Shown: positions 15,372-23,380 of the stretch, piece by piece
Layout of the letters: every line of letters starts with the position of its first letter
Numbering within the stretch: position 1 is the first letter of the stretch
DNA from: an uncultured Candidatus Saccharibacteria bacterium
GTDB taxonomy: Bacteria > Patescibacteriota > Saccharimonadia > Saccharimonadales > Saccharimonadaceae
NCBI GenBank assembly: GCA_946538495.1
Contig: CAMNGP010000001.1
Span: 57,156-121,155 of the forward strand
Reading direction: 5' to 3'
Length of the DNA stretch: 64,000 nucleotides
Notes under the pieces: generated by a model
What the model saw: only the letters and a program-made list of their open reading frames with translations
The model's database searches: none
Told to the model about the DNA's origin: nothing
Made by a program: the position numbers and the translations under genes

Positions 15372-17853
15372 CATTTTGAATTATCAAGCCAAGCCGAGGC
15401 AGATTTATGCCTATACGGCGAATGGACAAATTGGGATTAAGGTGGGGGATACGACGAAGGATGATGTAAATATTCGAATTCAACAAGGGCTAGTGAATAC
15501 GCCGAACCCGCAATATCATATTGAATTTGTGGATTATGCGGTTACCGTTGATGGGCATTTGTTTCGCGATTATGATGTACATCATGCGCTAGAAGATTTA
15601 GGTGTAAAGCGATTGAAGAATCAAGATGGTTCGAGTACAGAATGGTTCGAGACGGATGTTGCGACGGTTAGGCAAGCATTCCTGACAGTGAAACATGGTC
15701 GGATGGTTCAGAAAGCTCGGACGAAAGATTATGCACCCCGTGACGAGCAGAAGAAATTTATCCGTGAGACGGAATCGTATTTTAGAACTTATGATGCGAA
15801 TCCGAAGAACGATAAGGCGCCACATTATTTATGGAATGCGAAAATGCGTTTTGGGAAAACTTTTACGGCGTATGAACTCGCTAAGAAAATGAATTGGAAG
15901 CGGATTTTGGTGCTAACTTATAAACCAGCGACGGCGAAACAGTGGCGTGATGATTTGGAAGAGCATATTGATTTTGAAGGTTGGCAATTCATTAAGGGCG
16001 GTGATTATGATTGGAATAAGATTGACCAGTCGCAACCGATTGTGTGGTTTGCAAGCTATCAAGATATCTTGGGAAGAGATAAAGGCAAGACGGTAAAAGA
16101 AAAGTTTATCAAGATGTATGAGCAATCGTGGGATGCGATGTTCGTGGATGAATACCATTTCGGAGCGTGGCGTGATGCGGCGAAAGAACTGGGGCAAGCA
16201 AAAGATGACAACGAGACGGTGATGCCAGAAGAGGGCGATGAGGAGGGTGAAATTGAGGCGACGATGCCGCTTGACGTGAAACACTATGTGTATCTGTCGG
16301 GAACGCCATTCCGGGCGATTGCGGATGGGGAATTTGCGGAGGATCAGATTTCGAACTGGACTTATGCAGATGAGCAGAGAAAGAAAGAGGAATATGCGGG
16401 GCGTAAAGATAACCCTTATGCGGAGTTACCGCAAATTGTGATGATGACATATAAGATGCCAGAGAAGTTGCGCGAAGTGGCGATGCAGGGAGAATTTAAT
16501 GAATTTGATCTCAATACCTTCTTTGCGGCGAAGAAAAATGAGCAGGGCGAATATGTATTTGACCGCGAAAATGATGTGCAAGCGTTTTTGTCGATTTTAC
16601 ATGGAGCTAATCTGGAACAAAATGTTGAGGATGGGTTTGCAGCAAAGAGGCCACCAATTCCGTATGAAGATGCAAGACTTTTATCTGTGCTCAATCATAC
16701 CTTTTGGTTACTACCAAATGTTCCGAGTTGTAAGGCGATGAAAAGGTTGTTAGAGCGAAACAACTTCTTTAGGCAGTATAAGATTGTTTGTGCAGCAGGA
16801 AATGAAGCTGGGATGGGCGAGGCGGCACTTGTGCCAGTGATGGAGGCGATAACTGATGATCCATTTTCGACAAAAACGATTACACTGTCATGTCAAAAAT
16901 TAACGACTGGCGTAACAGTAAGACCTTGGACTGGCGTGTTTTTCCTGCGTAATATTACGGCGCCGGAAACATATTTTCAGGCGGGATTTCGAGCACAGTC
17001 ACCATGGTCTTATACGAACGAGGCAGGTGAAAAGGAAATCTTTAAGGAAACTTGCTATGTGTTTGATTTTGCGCCGACGAGAGCGATTAAGCTAATATCG
17101 GATTATGTTTCTGGGTTGGGGGTAGGTGATAAGAGAAAACCAGAAGAGCAAATTCAAGAGTTTTTGCACTTTTTGCCAATACTAAGTTATGACGGATATG
17201 TAATGCAATCGCTTGACGCGAAGTCGGTGCTGGATATTTCGACATTTGGGATTGGTTCGACGATGCTCGCGAGACGATGGCAATCGGCGAGATTGGTGGA
17301 TGTTTCGAATGTGGTATTGGAAAAGGTACTCAATAATGCCGAGCTGATGGCGGCGCTAGAAAAGATTGAGGACTTCCGGAATCTGAGGCAAGATATGACA
17401 AAGGTGATTGCGAGAGAGAAGGCGATTAATCAGACGAAGAAGGAAGGAAAGGAATTAACGCCGCGGGAGAAGAAAGAAAAGAAAGAGAATGATGGATTTA
17501 AGAAAAAGTTGCGAGAAAAACTATTGAAGTTTCTCACGCGAGTGCCAGTATTTATGTATCTGACTGAATATCGTGAGGAAACTCTGAAAGATGTGATTAC
17601 GCAGCTTGAGCCGGAGTTATTTACTAGAGTGACTGGGATTACAGTGCGAGATTTTGAACTGATGTGCGAAATTGGCGTATTTAATAAGGGGCACGTGAAT
17701 GAAGCGGTATATCAATTTAGGAGATTTGAGGATTCATCACTTAATTATGTTGGTGGTCATGATGAAGTGGGCGATATGATGGCGCTAATTGGTGGGTTTG
17801 ATGCGGTGGTGACTAGGGAGGAAGCGGATGAAATAATTGAGGGAGTAGTGTAA
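15364..17853 (+). CDS. GIY-YIG-like / SF2 helicase restriction protein
   Basis: An 829-residue protein. Residues about 10-50 (RQIYAYTANGQIGIKVGDTT, then an Arg in RIQQG) resemble the T5orf172/GIY-YIG nuclease fold. A superfamily 2 helicase follows: an unusual Walker A, MRFGKT (near 161), DEYHFGAWRD (near 261), YLSGTPFRA (near 310), and QAGFRAQ (near 539) in place of the usual QxxGR. A charged coiled region (about 680-740) precedes the C-terminal part. In context with the methylases it is the likely ATP-dependent restriction subunit. The start overlaps the HEPN-like gene by 8 bases. Confidence 0.85.
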   Translation: MSDILNYQAKPRQIYAYTANGQIGIKVGDTTKDDVNIRIQQGLVNTPNPQYHIEFVDYAVTVDGHLFRDYDVHHALEDLGVKRLKNQDGSSTEWFETDVATVRQAFLTVKHGRMVQKARTKDYAPRDEQKKFIRETESYFRTYDANPKNDKAPHYLWNAKMRFGKTFTAYELAKKMNWKRILVLTYKPATAKQWRDDLEEHIDFEGWQFIKGGDYDWNKIDQSQPIVWFASYQDILGRDKGKTVKEKFIKMYEQSWDAMFVDEYHFGAWRDAAKELGQAKDDNETVMPEEGDEEGEIEATMPLDVKHYVYLSGTPFRAIADGEFAEDQISNWTYADEQRKKEEYAGRKDNPYAELPQIVMMTYKMPEKLREVAMQGEFNEFDLNTFFAAKKNEQGEYVFDRENDVQAFLSILHGANLEQNVEDGFAAKRPPIPYEDARLLSVLNHTFWLLPNVPSCKAMKRLLERNNFFRQYKIVCAAGNEAGMGEAALVPVMEAITDDPFSTKTITLSCQKLTTGVTVRPWTGVFFLRNITAPETYFQAGFRAQSPWSYTNEAGEKEIFKETCYVFDFAPTRAIKLISDYVSGLGVGDKRKPEEQIQEFLHFLPILSYDGYVMQSLDAKSVLDISTFGIGSTMLARRWQSARLVDVSNVVLEKVLNNAELMAALEKIEDFRNLRQDMTKVIAREKAINQTKKEGKELTPREKKEKKENDGFKKKLREKLLKFLTRVPVFMYLTEYREETLKDVITQLEPELFTRVTGITVRDFELMCEIGVFNKGHVNEAVYQFRRFEDSSLNYVGGHDEVGDMMALIGGFDAVVTREEADEIIEGVV

Positions 17854-18320
17854 TGATAATGACAAATGTGGAACTGGGAGATTCTGTTCAGAAGATAGGT
17901 TTTCCTTCTGGGATTGTTGATGAATTAAAGAAAATCGGGATTAGTACAGTTGGGGATTTAGTTAGCAAAGATACGGATGGGCTATTTGATGATAATTTTA
18001 CCCTCAAGAATTATTTGAGTAGATTCTTTATAATAAATGCAGGTGGCGGTGAAAAGGAAAACAAAAAAGAAGAAGAAACGATTAGGTTTGATGGGTTTAC
18101 GTTCCAAAAGGATTTACAGCAGTTTATAAAAGAACATTATGCTAAACAAATAGAAATTCGATATAAAACGCATCGGGCTAAAAGCGATAAGAGATGGCGG
18201 CGGGTTGAAGTAGCTGGGCAAAATGAGGATCTTTTATTTACCAATGATGTTCGTTCGTCTGGTAAACGCGTCGCTTATGTGAAAGAAAAAATTGTAGAGT
18301 TCCGCGAAGTGAATGATTAA
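17853..18320 (+). CDS. Small protein with HhH-like and WYL-like segments
   Basis: A 155-residue protein, last gene of the restriction operon, whose start overlaps the helicase stop (TAATG). Residues about 12-45 (GIVDELKKIGISTVGDLV) look like the helix-hairpin-helix of the RNA polymerase alpha C-terminal domain. Residues about 90-152 (EIRYKTHRAKSDKRWRRVEV...KRVAYVKEKIVEF) look like a WYL-type beta domain. Both assignments are by pattern only. WYL domains often regulate defence loci, so a ligand or nucleic acid sensing role is possible. Confidence 0.6.
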   Translation: MIMTNVELGDSVQKIGFPSGIVDELKKIGISTVGDLVSKDTDGLFDDNFTLKNYLSRFFIINAGGGEKENKKEEETIRFDGFTFQKDLQQFIKEHYAKQIEIRYKTHRAKSDKRWRRVEVAGQNEDLLFTNDVRSSGKRVAYVKEKIVEFREVND

Positions 18321-18418
18321 AACATTTGATAGTCGTTTATGATGGCGATATGGATAGAATTAACATATACGGAACTAAAAATATTGATGCGAATGAGAGA
18401 AGAGGGCTGTTCTAGAAT

Positions 18419-20143
18419 TTATTGATTAGCCTTGATAAACCTCTTCAAATATTTTCTCAACCCTTTATCGCAGGCGTAGATATAAGTTCCATTTATTCCG
18501 CGAGTGCAGAGAACGGAATAGATATTTAAAATATACTTTTTGAGCGCAGCGTCATCGGTGGCATTTTTGCCACTTTTGTCAAAATATGAATCTCTATCAA
18601 TATAAAGCCGATTGTTTACTTCGTCGTATCGTAAATCTTTACCGATAATCACGCCTGCATAATTCAAGTCAAATCCTTGGATTGTATGAATACAACCAAT
18701 CTCGTTTACTGAATTCGGCGTACTAATCCAGCCATCGTATTTAACATTCCAAATATATTTATGTCCATCAATATCAATATCGTAATTGCCGTGAGATATT
18801 AGAGCGTCTGTTTCGGTCTTGTTTTCGGGCGGATAGATTCCTTTAGTGTTCCATGGCCAAGCGTAGCCAGCGATATTACGACACAAGCCGATTTTCTCGT
18901 CGTCATTTTTCTTCCGAATAGTTTCCGTCATTTCGTAAACATCGTCGAATATTTTTAAGTCGTAATCTTTGAAATCTATTGTCTGGGCTGGCGGCGTATC
19001 GCTGAAAAGTGAGCGAATATAATTGATATATGCTTCGCCACCATTCTTACATCGAATTTGAGTTTCAAGCTCAAAGCTTCTGGCGCCTTTTTCTTTAATT
19101 AACTCAAAATCGCTTGCGTCCACATCGGCGCGTTTGATAGTTTGCATGGCATCATAAAAGAAAATCTGATATTTACTTTTCTTGATAATCCAATCAAGTT
19201 GAGTGCCGGTGGTTTTGTCTAGACCAAGTTTAAGATTATTTTGCTGAATATTGCCAATCTCTGCACCGACATTACGTGGCGCCTTTAAGCGGTGTGCTTC
19301 ATCTACGATTAGTAAGTCAAACTTTTCAGTCGAATTCGCGATTTCACTTGGACTATAAACCATTGCATCGCTAAGTCCATAAGTAGACCGAAAAACATCT
19401 TTCAATATATTACGAAGGTTTGCCATTGATACTACAATGCCGATTTTAAAATCTGGCCAGAGTTGATGAAGCTTTTGTAAGTTTTCAATTAACTGCTCGT
19501 CGTCAGAATCCAAATCATCATCGATGTTTGAAGTTAAAAGCTTCATTAAATATATTCCAAGCACGGTTTTACCAGTTCCAGGCGCGCCATTCACAATGAA
19601 TGAACGTTCGGTTTGCGCATTAATATCACGAACTAAAGAATCGATAATCGACATCGAAATTGCATATTGATCGGCAGTCAAAGACTTAAACGGAGAATAT
19701 TTGAATAGGTTGCTGTTTTCAATTTTTTTGATTTCTTGCGTAGCGAGACCGTAGCGCCTTAGACCTTCCCAAATACCAGAAAATTGTGATTCGTAGTAGT
19801 CCTTTTGGAAATAATTATGCTTTTGGTGTCCAGCGTTGCCGTTTTGAAGGTATTTAAACCTAGTATCTGCGGACATGTGCGAAATTAAAAATGCCTCTAA
19901 ATCTAAAATGACAGATTTATTGAAAGTGTCATCGGAAATCAAGCGAACGCGATTCAACTTGCGCCTCTCCGGATTTTCGTAATGTTGGCTCATGCGCGTG
20001 CTAGCGTCAACGGTTTCACCGATATATACTTCTTCGTCGTTAAACAATAAATAAACTAACGGCCACTCCTTGCCGTATTTAATCGCTGCAACATCTCGGC
20101 CAGTAGTTTCAGTAAATTCTAGTTCGTTTGAGATTTTTGTCAT
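18419..20143 (-). CDS. GIY-YIG nuclease fused to DUF2075-type helicase
   Basis: A 574-residue protein. Residues about 28-120 form a GIY-YIG nuclease domain (LVYLLFNDEEVYIGET followed by a conserved Arg). The rest is a DUF2075/Schlafen-like superfamily 1 helicase: NGAPGTGKTVLG (Walker A, near 185), LLIVDEAHRL (near 276) and a C-terminal LCTRGINGTYIY segment. Such proteins are found in defence islands and probably process foreign DNA or RNA. It is downstream of the MazG-like gene (TGATATG junction) in a two-gene unit running against the restriction operon. Confidence 0.85.
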   Translation of the reverse strand: MTKISNELEFTETTGRDVAAIKYGKEWPLVYLLFNDEEVYIGETVDASTRMSQHYENPERRKLNRVRLISDDTFNKSVILDLEAFLISHMSADTRFKYLQNGNAGHQKHNYFQKDYYESQFSGIWEGLRRYGLATQEIKKIENSNLFKYSPFKSLTADQYAISMSIIDSLVRDINAQTERSFIVNGAPGTGKTVLGIYLMKLLTSNIDDDLDSDDEQLIENLQKLHQLWPDFKIGIVVSMANLRNILKDVFRSTYGLSDAMVYSPSEIANSTEKFDLLIVDEAHRLKAPRNVGAEIGNIQQNNLKLGLDKTTGTQLDWIIKKSKYQIFFYDAMQTIKRADVDASDFELIKEKGARSFELETQIRCKNGGEAYINYIRSLFSDTPPAQTIDFKDYDLKIFDDVYEMTETIRKKNDDEKIGLCRNIAGYAWPWNTKGIYPPENKTETDALISHGNYDIDIDGHKYIWNVKYDGWISTPNSVNEIGCIHTIQGFDLNYAGVIIGKDLRYDEVNNRLYIDRDSYFDKSGKNATDDAALKKYILNIYSVLCTRGINGTYIYACDKGLRKYLKRFIKANQ

Positions 20144-20144
20144 A

Positions 20145-20459
20145 TCAAAGCTCCGTGTATTTCCTACTGGTACCTTTAGCTTTTTCTATTGGATATTTTT
20201 TGCGAGTTTTCTCGAGTTTATTCAGGATGATTTCTTCTGGATTTACATTTAATTTACTCGCTAGCTGAAAGCAATAATTAAATACATCGGCTAGCTCGTC
20301 GCAGACATTTTCTTTATTATAATTATTATCCCATTGGAAGCATTCGAGTAGTTCGCCAGCTTCGATAGCGATTGATTTTGCCAAATTCTCTGGGCTATGA
20401 AATTGATCCCAGTCGCGTTCTTCGTTAAACTTTTCGATTTCTCGTTGAACCTTTTCCAT
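20145..20459 (-). CDS. MazG-like nucleotide pyrophosphohydrolase
   Basis: A 104-residue all-alpha NTP pyrophosphohydrolase of the MazG/RS21-C6 group. The metal-binding set is visible: EAGELLE near residue 29 and ELADVFNYC about 30 residues later. These enzymes hydrolyse (d)NTPs, often non-canonical ones, to NMP and pyrophosphate. The start at 20459 is chosen because a minus-strand TATAAT (20466-20471) lies exactly 6 bases upstream, giving a leaderless mRNA; a longer open frame extends through the promoter. It is cotranscribed with the GIY-YIG/DUF2075 gene. Confidence 0.87.
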   Translation of the reverse strand: MEKVQREIEKFNEERDWDQFHSPENLAKSIAIEAGELLECFQWDNNYNKENVCDELADVFNYCFQLASKLNVNPEEIILNKLEKTRKKYPIEKAKGTSRKYTEL

Positions 20460-20526
20460 GGTTTTATTATACCATGTGCGTGACATAGTTTTGGCGGCGT
20501 GGGGTATAATAATATTAAGGAGGAAC

Positions 20527-20976
20527 ATGTTTTTATTTGGATATAGTCATACATGGGGGTATGCATACCCGGGAGATAATGAGATCTGCAGGGTGATGAT
20601 TTTTCCTGGAAAAAACAACAACGTTTTAGTGTGGCGAGGTTACGATGAGAAACTTACTCAATATACTGTTAATAAGGAGGTAATTTGGGAAATTGAGGGT
20701 TTAATCGAACAACAAATGGAACTGACTGATGCTGAAAAGTCGAAAAAAGAATATGTATACGCTCTGGATGTGCCGATGGATTCCTTTGCTTTTATGGACG
20801 GCGAGGGAAGGCTTAGGGTATTTTCTGATGCTATGCTTGGATGCGAAAAAGGAAAAGATGCTGGTGTCGACAAGATAATTGATTTAGTGCTTAAGATTCA
20901 GGAGATTTTGAAGAGAAATGGGGTGGATGTAATAATGCTGGCTGAAAGCGATTTGGATAATTATATGCATTGTTGA
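20527..20976 (+). CDS. Hypothetical protein
   Basis: A 149-residue soluble protein that I do not recognise. It starts FLFGYSHTWGYAYPGDNEICRV and has alternating strands and a helical C-terminal region. There is no signal peptide. TATAAT (20505-20510) and AAGGAGG (20517-20523) support the ATG at 20527. It is divergent from the MazG-like gene. Its last codons carry the -10 box of the next gene. Confidence 0.65.
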   Translation: MFLFGYSHTWGYAYPGDNEICRVMIFPGKNNNVLVWRGYDEKLTQYTVNKEVIWEIEGLIEQQMELTDAEKSKKEYVYALDVPMDSFAFMDGEGRLRVFSDAMLGCEKGKDAGVDKIIDLVLKIQEILKRNGVDVIMLAESDLDNYMHC

Positions 20977-20988
20977 TATAATCGAGCT

Positions 20989-21495
20989 ATGGATAAGTAC
21001 ATAAATCAATCAATCACTGCGCGGAGGGAGGCTTTTGGGGCGAGTTTTGAGATTGATGCGGAGGCGCAGGGGAAGATTGATGCGCTGTTTGCGGAGATTG
21101 AAAAGCTGGGGGCGAAATGTAAAGATGTGGGGGAGTTTGAAACGGAGTTTGCGAACAGTCCGCTGAATCAGCGGTATCTGGATTTATTTACCGAAATTGC
21201 GACGAAGGGGACAGCTAAAAATACCGCAAATGGTGCAGGGTCTGCGGATGATTTGGCGGTAGATGCGAAGAAGGATGCTACCGCAAGTGTGGTAAAAGGT
21301 GCGTCGGCGGGCGTGGCGCAAAGCGCGGCGGAGCAGGCGCTCCAAAAAGCTGTGCCGACGACGCGGGCGGCGGTACATCAGAAGGCTTATGATGTGGCGC
21401 GGAGTGTGCCGGGGCTTGGCGATGCGATTAACATTGCCGAGAAGGCTAGTTATGCGGCGCATCTTGGGAAGCTGTTTAGGAAGAAAAAGAATTAA
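20989..21495 (+). CDS. Hypothetical Ala-rich protein
   Basis: A 168-residue protein without a recognised family. The first 70 residues are helical and charged; residues 70-130 are rich in Ala, Gly, Lys and Asp; the end is basic (FRKKKN). A short conserved-looking PGLGDAINIAEKASYAAHLGKLF segment precedes it. TATAAT (20977-20982) begins at the base after the previous stop codon and lies 6 bases before the ATG, so the mRNA is leaderless. Confidence 0.65.
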   Translation: MDKYINQSITARREAFGASFEIDAEAQGKIDALFAEIEKLGAKCKDVGEFETEFANSPLNQRYLDLFTEIATKGTAKNTANGAGSADDLAVDAKKDATASVVKGASAGVAQSAAEQALQKAVPTTRAAVHQKAYDVARSVPGLGDAINIAEKASYAAHLGKLFRKKKN

Positions 21496-21501
21496 ACGAA
21501 A

Positions 21502-21924
21502 ATGCAGAAGATTGACAAGATATATTTCGATATCGACGTGGTGATTCGGGCGACAGCGTCGCCGAAGGAAGATGTGATGGCTTTGCTTCGATATTGTCTA
21601 GATAGTTATCCCGGCAAAATATATTGGCTTACCACGCATTGCCGTAGCGGAGTGAATCATACTGATTTTGCGCTGCGGGGAGAGTTTCCGGATGAATTTG
21701 TGGATGAGTTATATGCCAAGGTTTTGCCGACGGAATGGGGAGCGCTGAAAACCGATGCGATCGACATGGATTCGGATTTTGTGTGGTTTGATGATAATTT
21801 ATTTGAAGCGGAAAAGGCCGTGCTGGAGCAAAACTATGTACTAGATGGGTTTTTCAAGATGAATCCGCGTGATCCAGTGATGGCGAAGAAAGCGCTGGAG
21901 TTTTTGAAAAGTTTTAAAGATTAG
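21502..21924 (+). CDS. HAD-like hydrolase
   Basis: A 140-residue protein with the haloacid dehalogenase layout: YFDIDVV (DxD nucleophile and acid), IYWLTTHCR (motif II Thr) and DFVWFDDNL (motif IV acids). It lacks a large cap domain. The motif spacing suggests a small phosphatase; the substrate is unknown. It lies 6 bases after the previous gene and is probably cotranscribed with it. Confidence 0.65.
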   Translation: MQKIDKIYFDIDVVIRATASPKEDVMALLRYCLDSYPGKIYWLTTHCRSGVNHTDFALRGEFPDEFVDELYAKVLPTEWGALKTDAIDMDSDFVWFDDNLFEAEKAVLEQNYVLDGFFKMNPRDPVMAKKALEFLKSFKD

Positions 21925-22080
21925 CAGAGTGGAATGAGATTTTAGCGAAAGCAAGATAAGTTGGATAACTTGGATAAAAACAGTTATGCTCGATATTGTG
22001 ATGATTGGGGGGTTGTATTATATATTGGGGCATGCTAGAAAGAGGGTGGGTTGGAGAAGTTTTGTTTGCGAGTAATATAG

Positions 22081-22186
22081 ATTCCCCTTCAAGGGAACGG
22101 GCGACAAAATTGAACGCGAGCTAGAGATAAGAGGCTGCGACGTGGTGTGGTGCGCCCGTTCCGTAAAGGGGGGATTTATACGGAAC
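22081..22186. repeat. Overlapping inverted repeats with mutually exclusive pairing
   Basis: ATTCCCCTT (22081-22089) with GGAACGGGCG (22094-22103) pairs with CGCCCGTTCC (22153-22162) and the A/G run at 22166-22175. The bases GTTCCGTA (22158-22165) can instead pair with TACGGAAC (22179-22186). The two structures compete. There is no convincing ORF here; the block sits in a gene-poor 496-base stretch (21925-22420). Confidence 0.5.
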
Positions 22187-22260
22187 AAAAAAATTACTGT
22201 CGTCGTAGACGAGCAGTAAACTAACCAATCCAGGCATGATTCTAGATTCTCATGCCTCCT
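22187..22260 (-). ncRNA. Candidate small RNA, minus strand
   Basis: A transcript starting near 22260 from the promoter at 22267-22296 would run about 74 nt to a strong terminator. The terminator hairpin is TTACTG...CAGTAA with an inner TCGTC/GACGA helix, followed by seven T on the minus strand (22187-22193). A 5' hairpin forms from AGGCATGA and TCATGCCT (22232-22257). An AGGAGG followed by ATG and two more codons before a stop could encode only a three-residue peptide. Confidence 0.5.
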
Positions 22261-22296
22261 GCTACCATTATAGCAATGGTAGCAGGGTCCAGTCAA
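22258..22296 (-). promoter_or_regulatory. Minus-strand promoter inside a 12-bp perfect palindrome
   Basis: On the minus strand TTGACT (22291-22296), an 18-base spacer and TATAAT (22267-22272) form a good promoter. The perfect inverted repeat CCTGCTACCATT (22258-22269) and AATGGTAGCAGG (22275-22286) straddles the -10 box and the likely start site. This is the layout of a repressor operator. Confidence 0.65.
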
Positions 22297-22304
22297 GAGT
22301 TCTG

Positions 22305-22379
22305 TTAATTATCATCGCTAAGATCATAGTCTTCGGCGCCGATACCGTAATCCATTTCATAGGCTTCGCGTTCGTCGTC
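22305..22379 (-). pseudogene. Remnant of the acidic-protein gene
   Basis: In the minus strand the last 24 codons of an open frame end in AYEMDYGIGAEDYDLSDDN and a stop. By eye 18 of 24 residues match the C-terminus of the complete acidic protein at 26253-26588 (AYELGYSIGAEDYDLSDDE). No start codon or upstream coding sequence remains. This is a truncated duplicate, cut off just before the promoter of the gene at 22421. Confidence 0.8.
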
Positions 22380-22420
22380 ACACGAAGGGAAGACTTTAGC
22401 ACAAGTGCTATAATAAACAT

Positions 22421-23083
22421 ATGAACAAAAAACTCACCAACAAAAAACCATTCAAAAAACTATTTCACGAATACTTGAAAGAAAAAATGAAACTAGAGTG
22501 TTGGCAATGGGCGGGATTAATGATGCTCATAACGGTATTTGCAGGATTTTTTGGTTGGGTTTATGAATTTATCTTTTATTTTTTTGACGGCGGGACCGAT
22601 GAATTCTATATGCAAGGCGGGAATTTCCTACCCTGGATCAATATTTATGCAATCGGCGCAGTGTTAATCGTGCTTGGCTGTTGGAAAATAAGACAACACC
22701 CGTGGGCAGTGTTTTTGCTCGCGATAGCAATTTCCGGAATCGTAGAATTTGTCGGCGGCTGGCTGGTGTATACCATAGGGAACGGAACGCGCTATTGGGA
22801 TTATAATACAGAGATTCTAAATTTCGGCAATATTGAAGGGTTTGTGTGTCTAAGATCAGTATTGTTTTTCGGAATATCGGCATTATTTTTAATGTATATG
22901 ATAGTTCCAGCAATCATCTGGCTGTCGCAAAGAATGTCTAAACGCGCGTTTTTAATCCTAGCAATAACGGCATTTACAATTGTAATGACAGACGAAATAT
23001 ACAACCTACTAGCATCAAAATTCTTCAACTGGCCAGACGCAATGGAATTCTACCGTTCGCTAGGATGGAAATATTTAACCTGA
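22421..23083 (+). CDS. CmpB-family putative ABC transporter permease (PF06541 type)
   Basis: A 220-residue membrane protein with about five hydrophobic segments. The family pattern is visible: FGWVYEFI, a GGNFLPWINIYAIGA segment, GIVEFVGGWLVY, GTRYWDYN and NIEGFVCLRSVLFFG. The family is annotated as permease but its role is not established. TATAAT (22409-22414) lies 6 bases before the ATG, so the mRNA is leaderless. Confidence 0.8.
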   Translation: MNKKLTNKKPFKKLFHEYLKEKMKLECWQWAGLMMLITVFAGFFGWVYEFIFYFFDGGTDEFYMQGGNFLPWINIYAIGAVLIVLGCWKIRQHPWAVFLLAIAISGIVEFVGGWLVYTIGNGTRYWDYNTEILNFGNIEGFVCLRSVLFFGISALFLMYMIVPAIIWLSQRMSKRAFLILAITAFTIVMTDEIYNLLASKFFNWPDAMEFYRSLGWKYLT

Positions 23084-23101
23084 ATAGGTTATAATTTAAA
23101 T

Positions 23102-23347
23102 ATGAATCACGAAATTGTAGTCCACGGCGTATATAAACATTTCAAAGGCGACCTATATATTGTCGAAGATTTAGCCAGGCATTCGGAAACCAATGAAATT
23201 ATGGTAATTTACCGCGCACTTTACGGCAATAATCAACTATATGTTCGCCCACTCGAAATGTTTTTAAGTCCAGTGGACAAAGAAAAGTATCCAGATGTTA
23301 AGCAAAAATATCGATTTGAGCTGCAGGAAATCAAAAGTAAAAGATAG
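23102..23347 (+). CDS. DUF1653 protein
   Basis: An 81-residue protein matching DUF1653: a Y-K-H-F-K-G opening, [18 protein letters not shown], then YVRPLEMF. The domain is a small beta fold of unknown function. TATAAT (23090-23095) is 6 bases before the ATG. It forms part of a run of four short, independently promoted genes (22421-25031). Confidence 0.85.
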   Translation: MNHEIVVHGVYKHFKGDLYIVEDLARHSETNEIMVIYRALYGNNQLYVRPLEMFLSPVDKEKYPDVKQKYRFELQEIKSKR

Positions 23348-23380
23348 CTATCAGCCTAATAATTCATATATAATATATAC

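Noticed and set aside
18339-18425. Possible 28-codon ORF between the convergent defence operons
   Set aside because: No ribosome binding site or promoter, and the sequence is too short to judge; a vague helix-turn-helix look is not enough.
22018-22296. Minus-strand ORF of 92 codons in the gene-poor stretch
   Set aside because: It starts inside the promoter palindrome and reads through the terminator; the translated sequence shows no conserved pattern.
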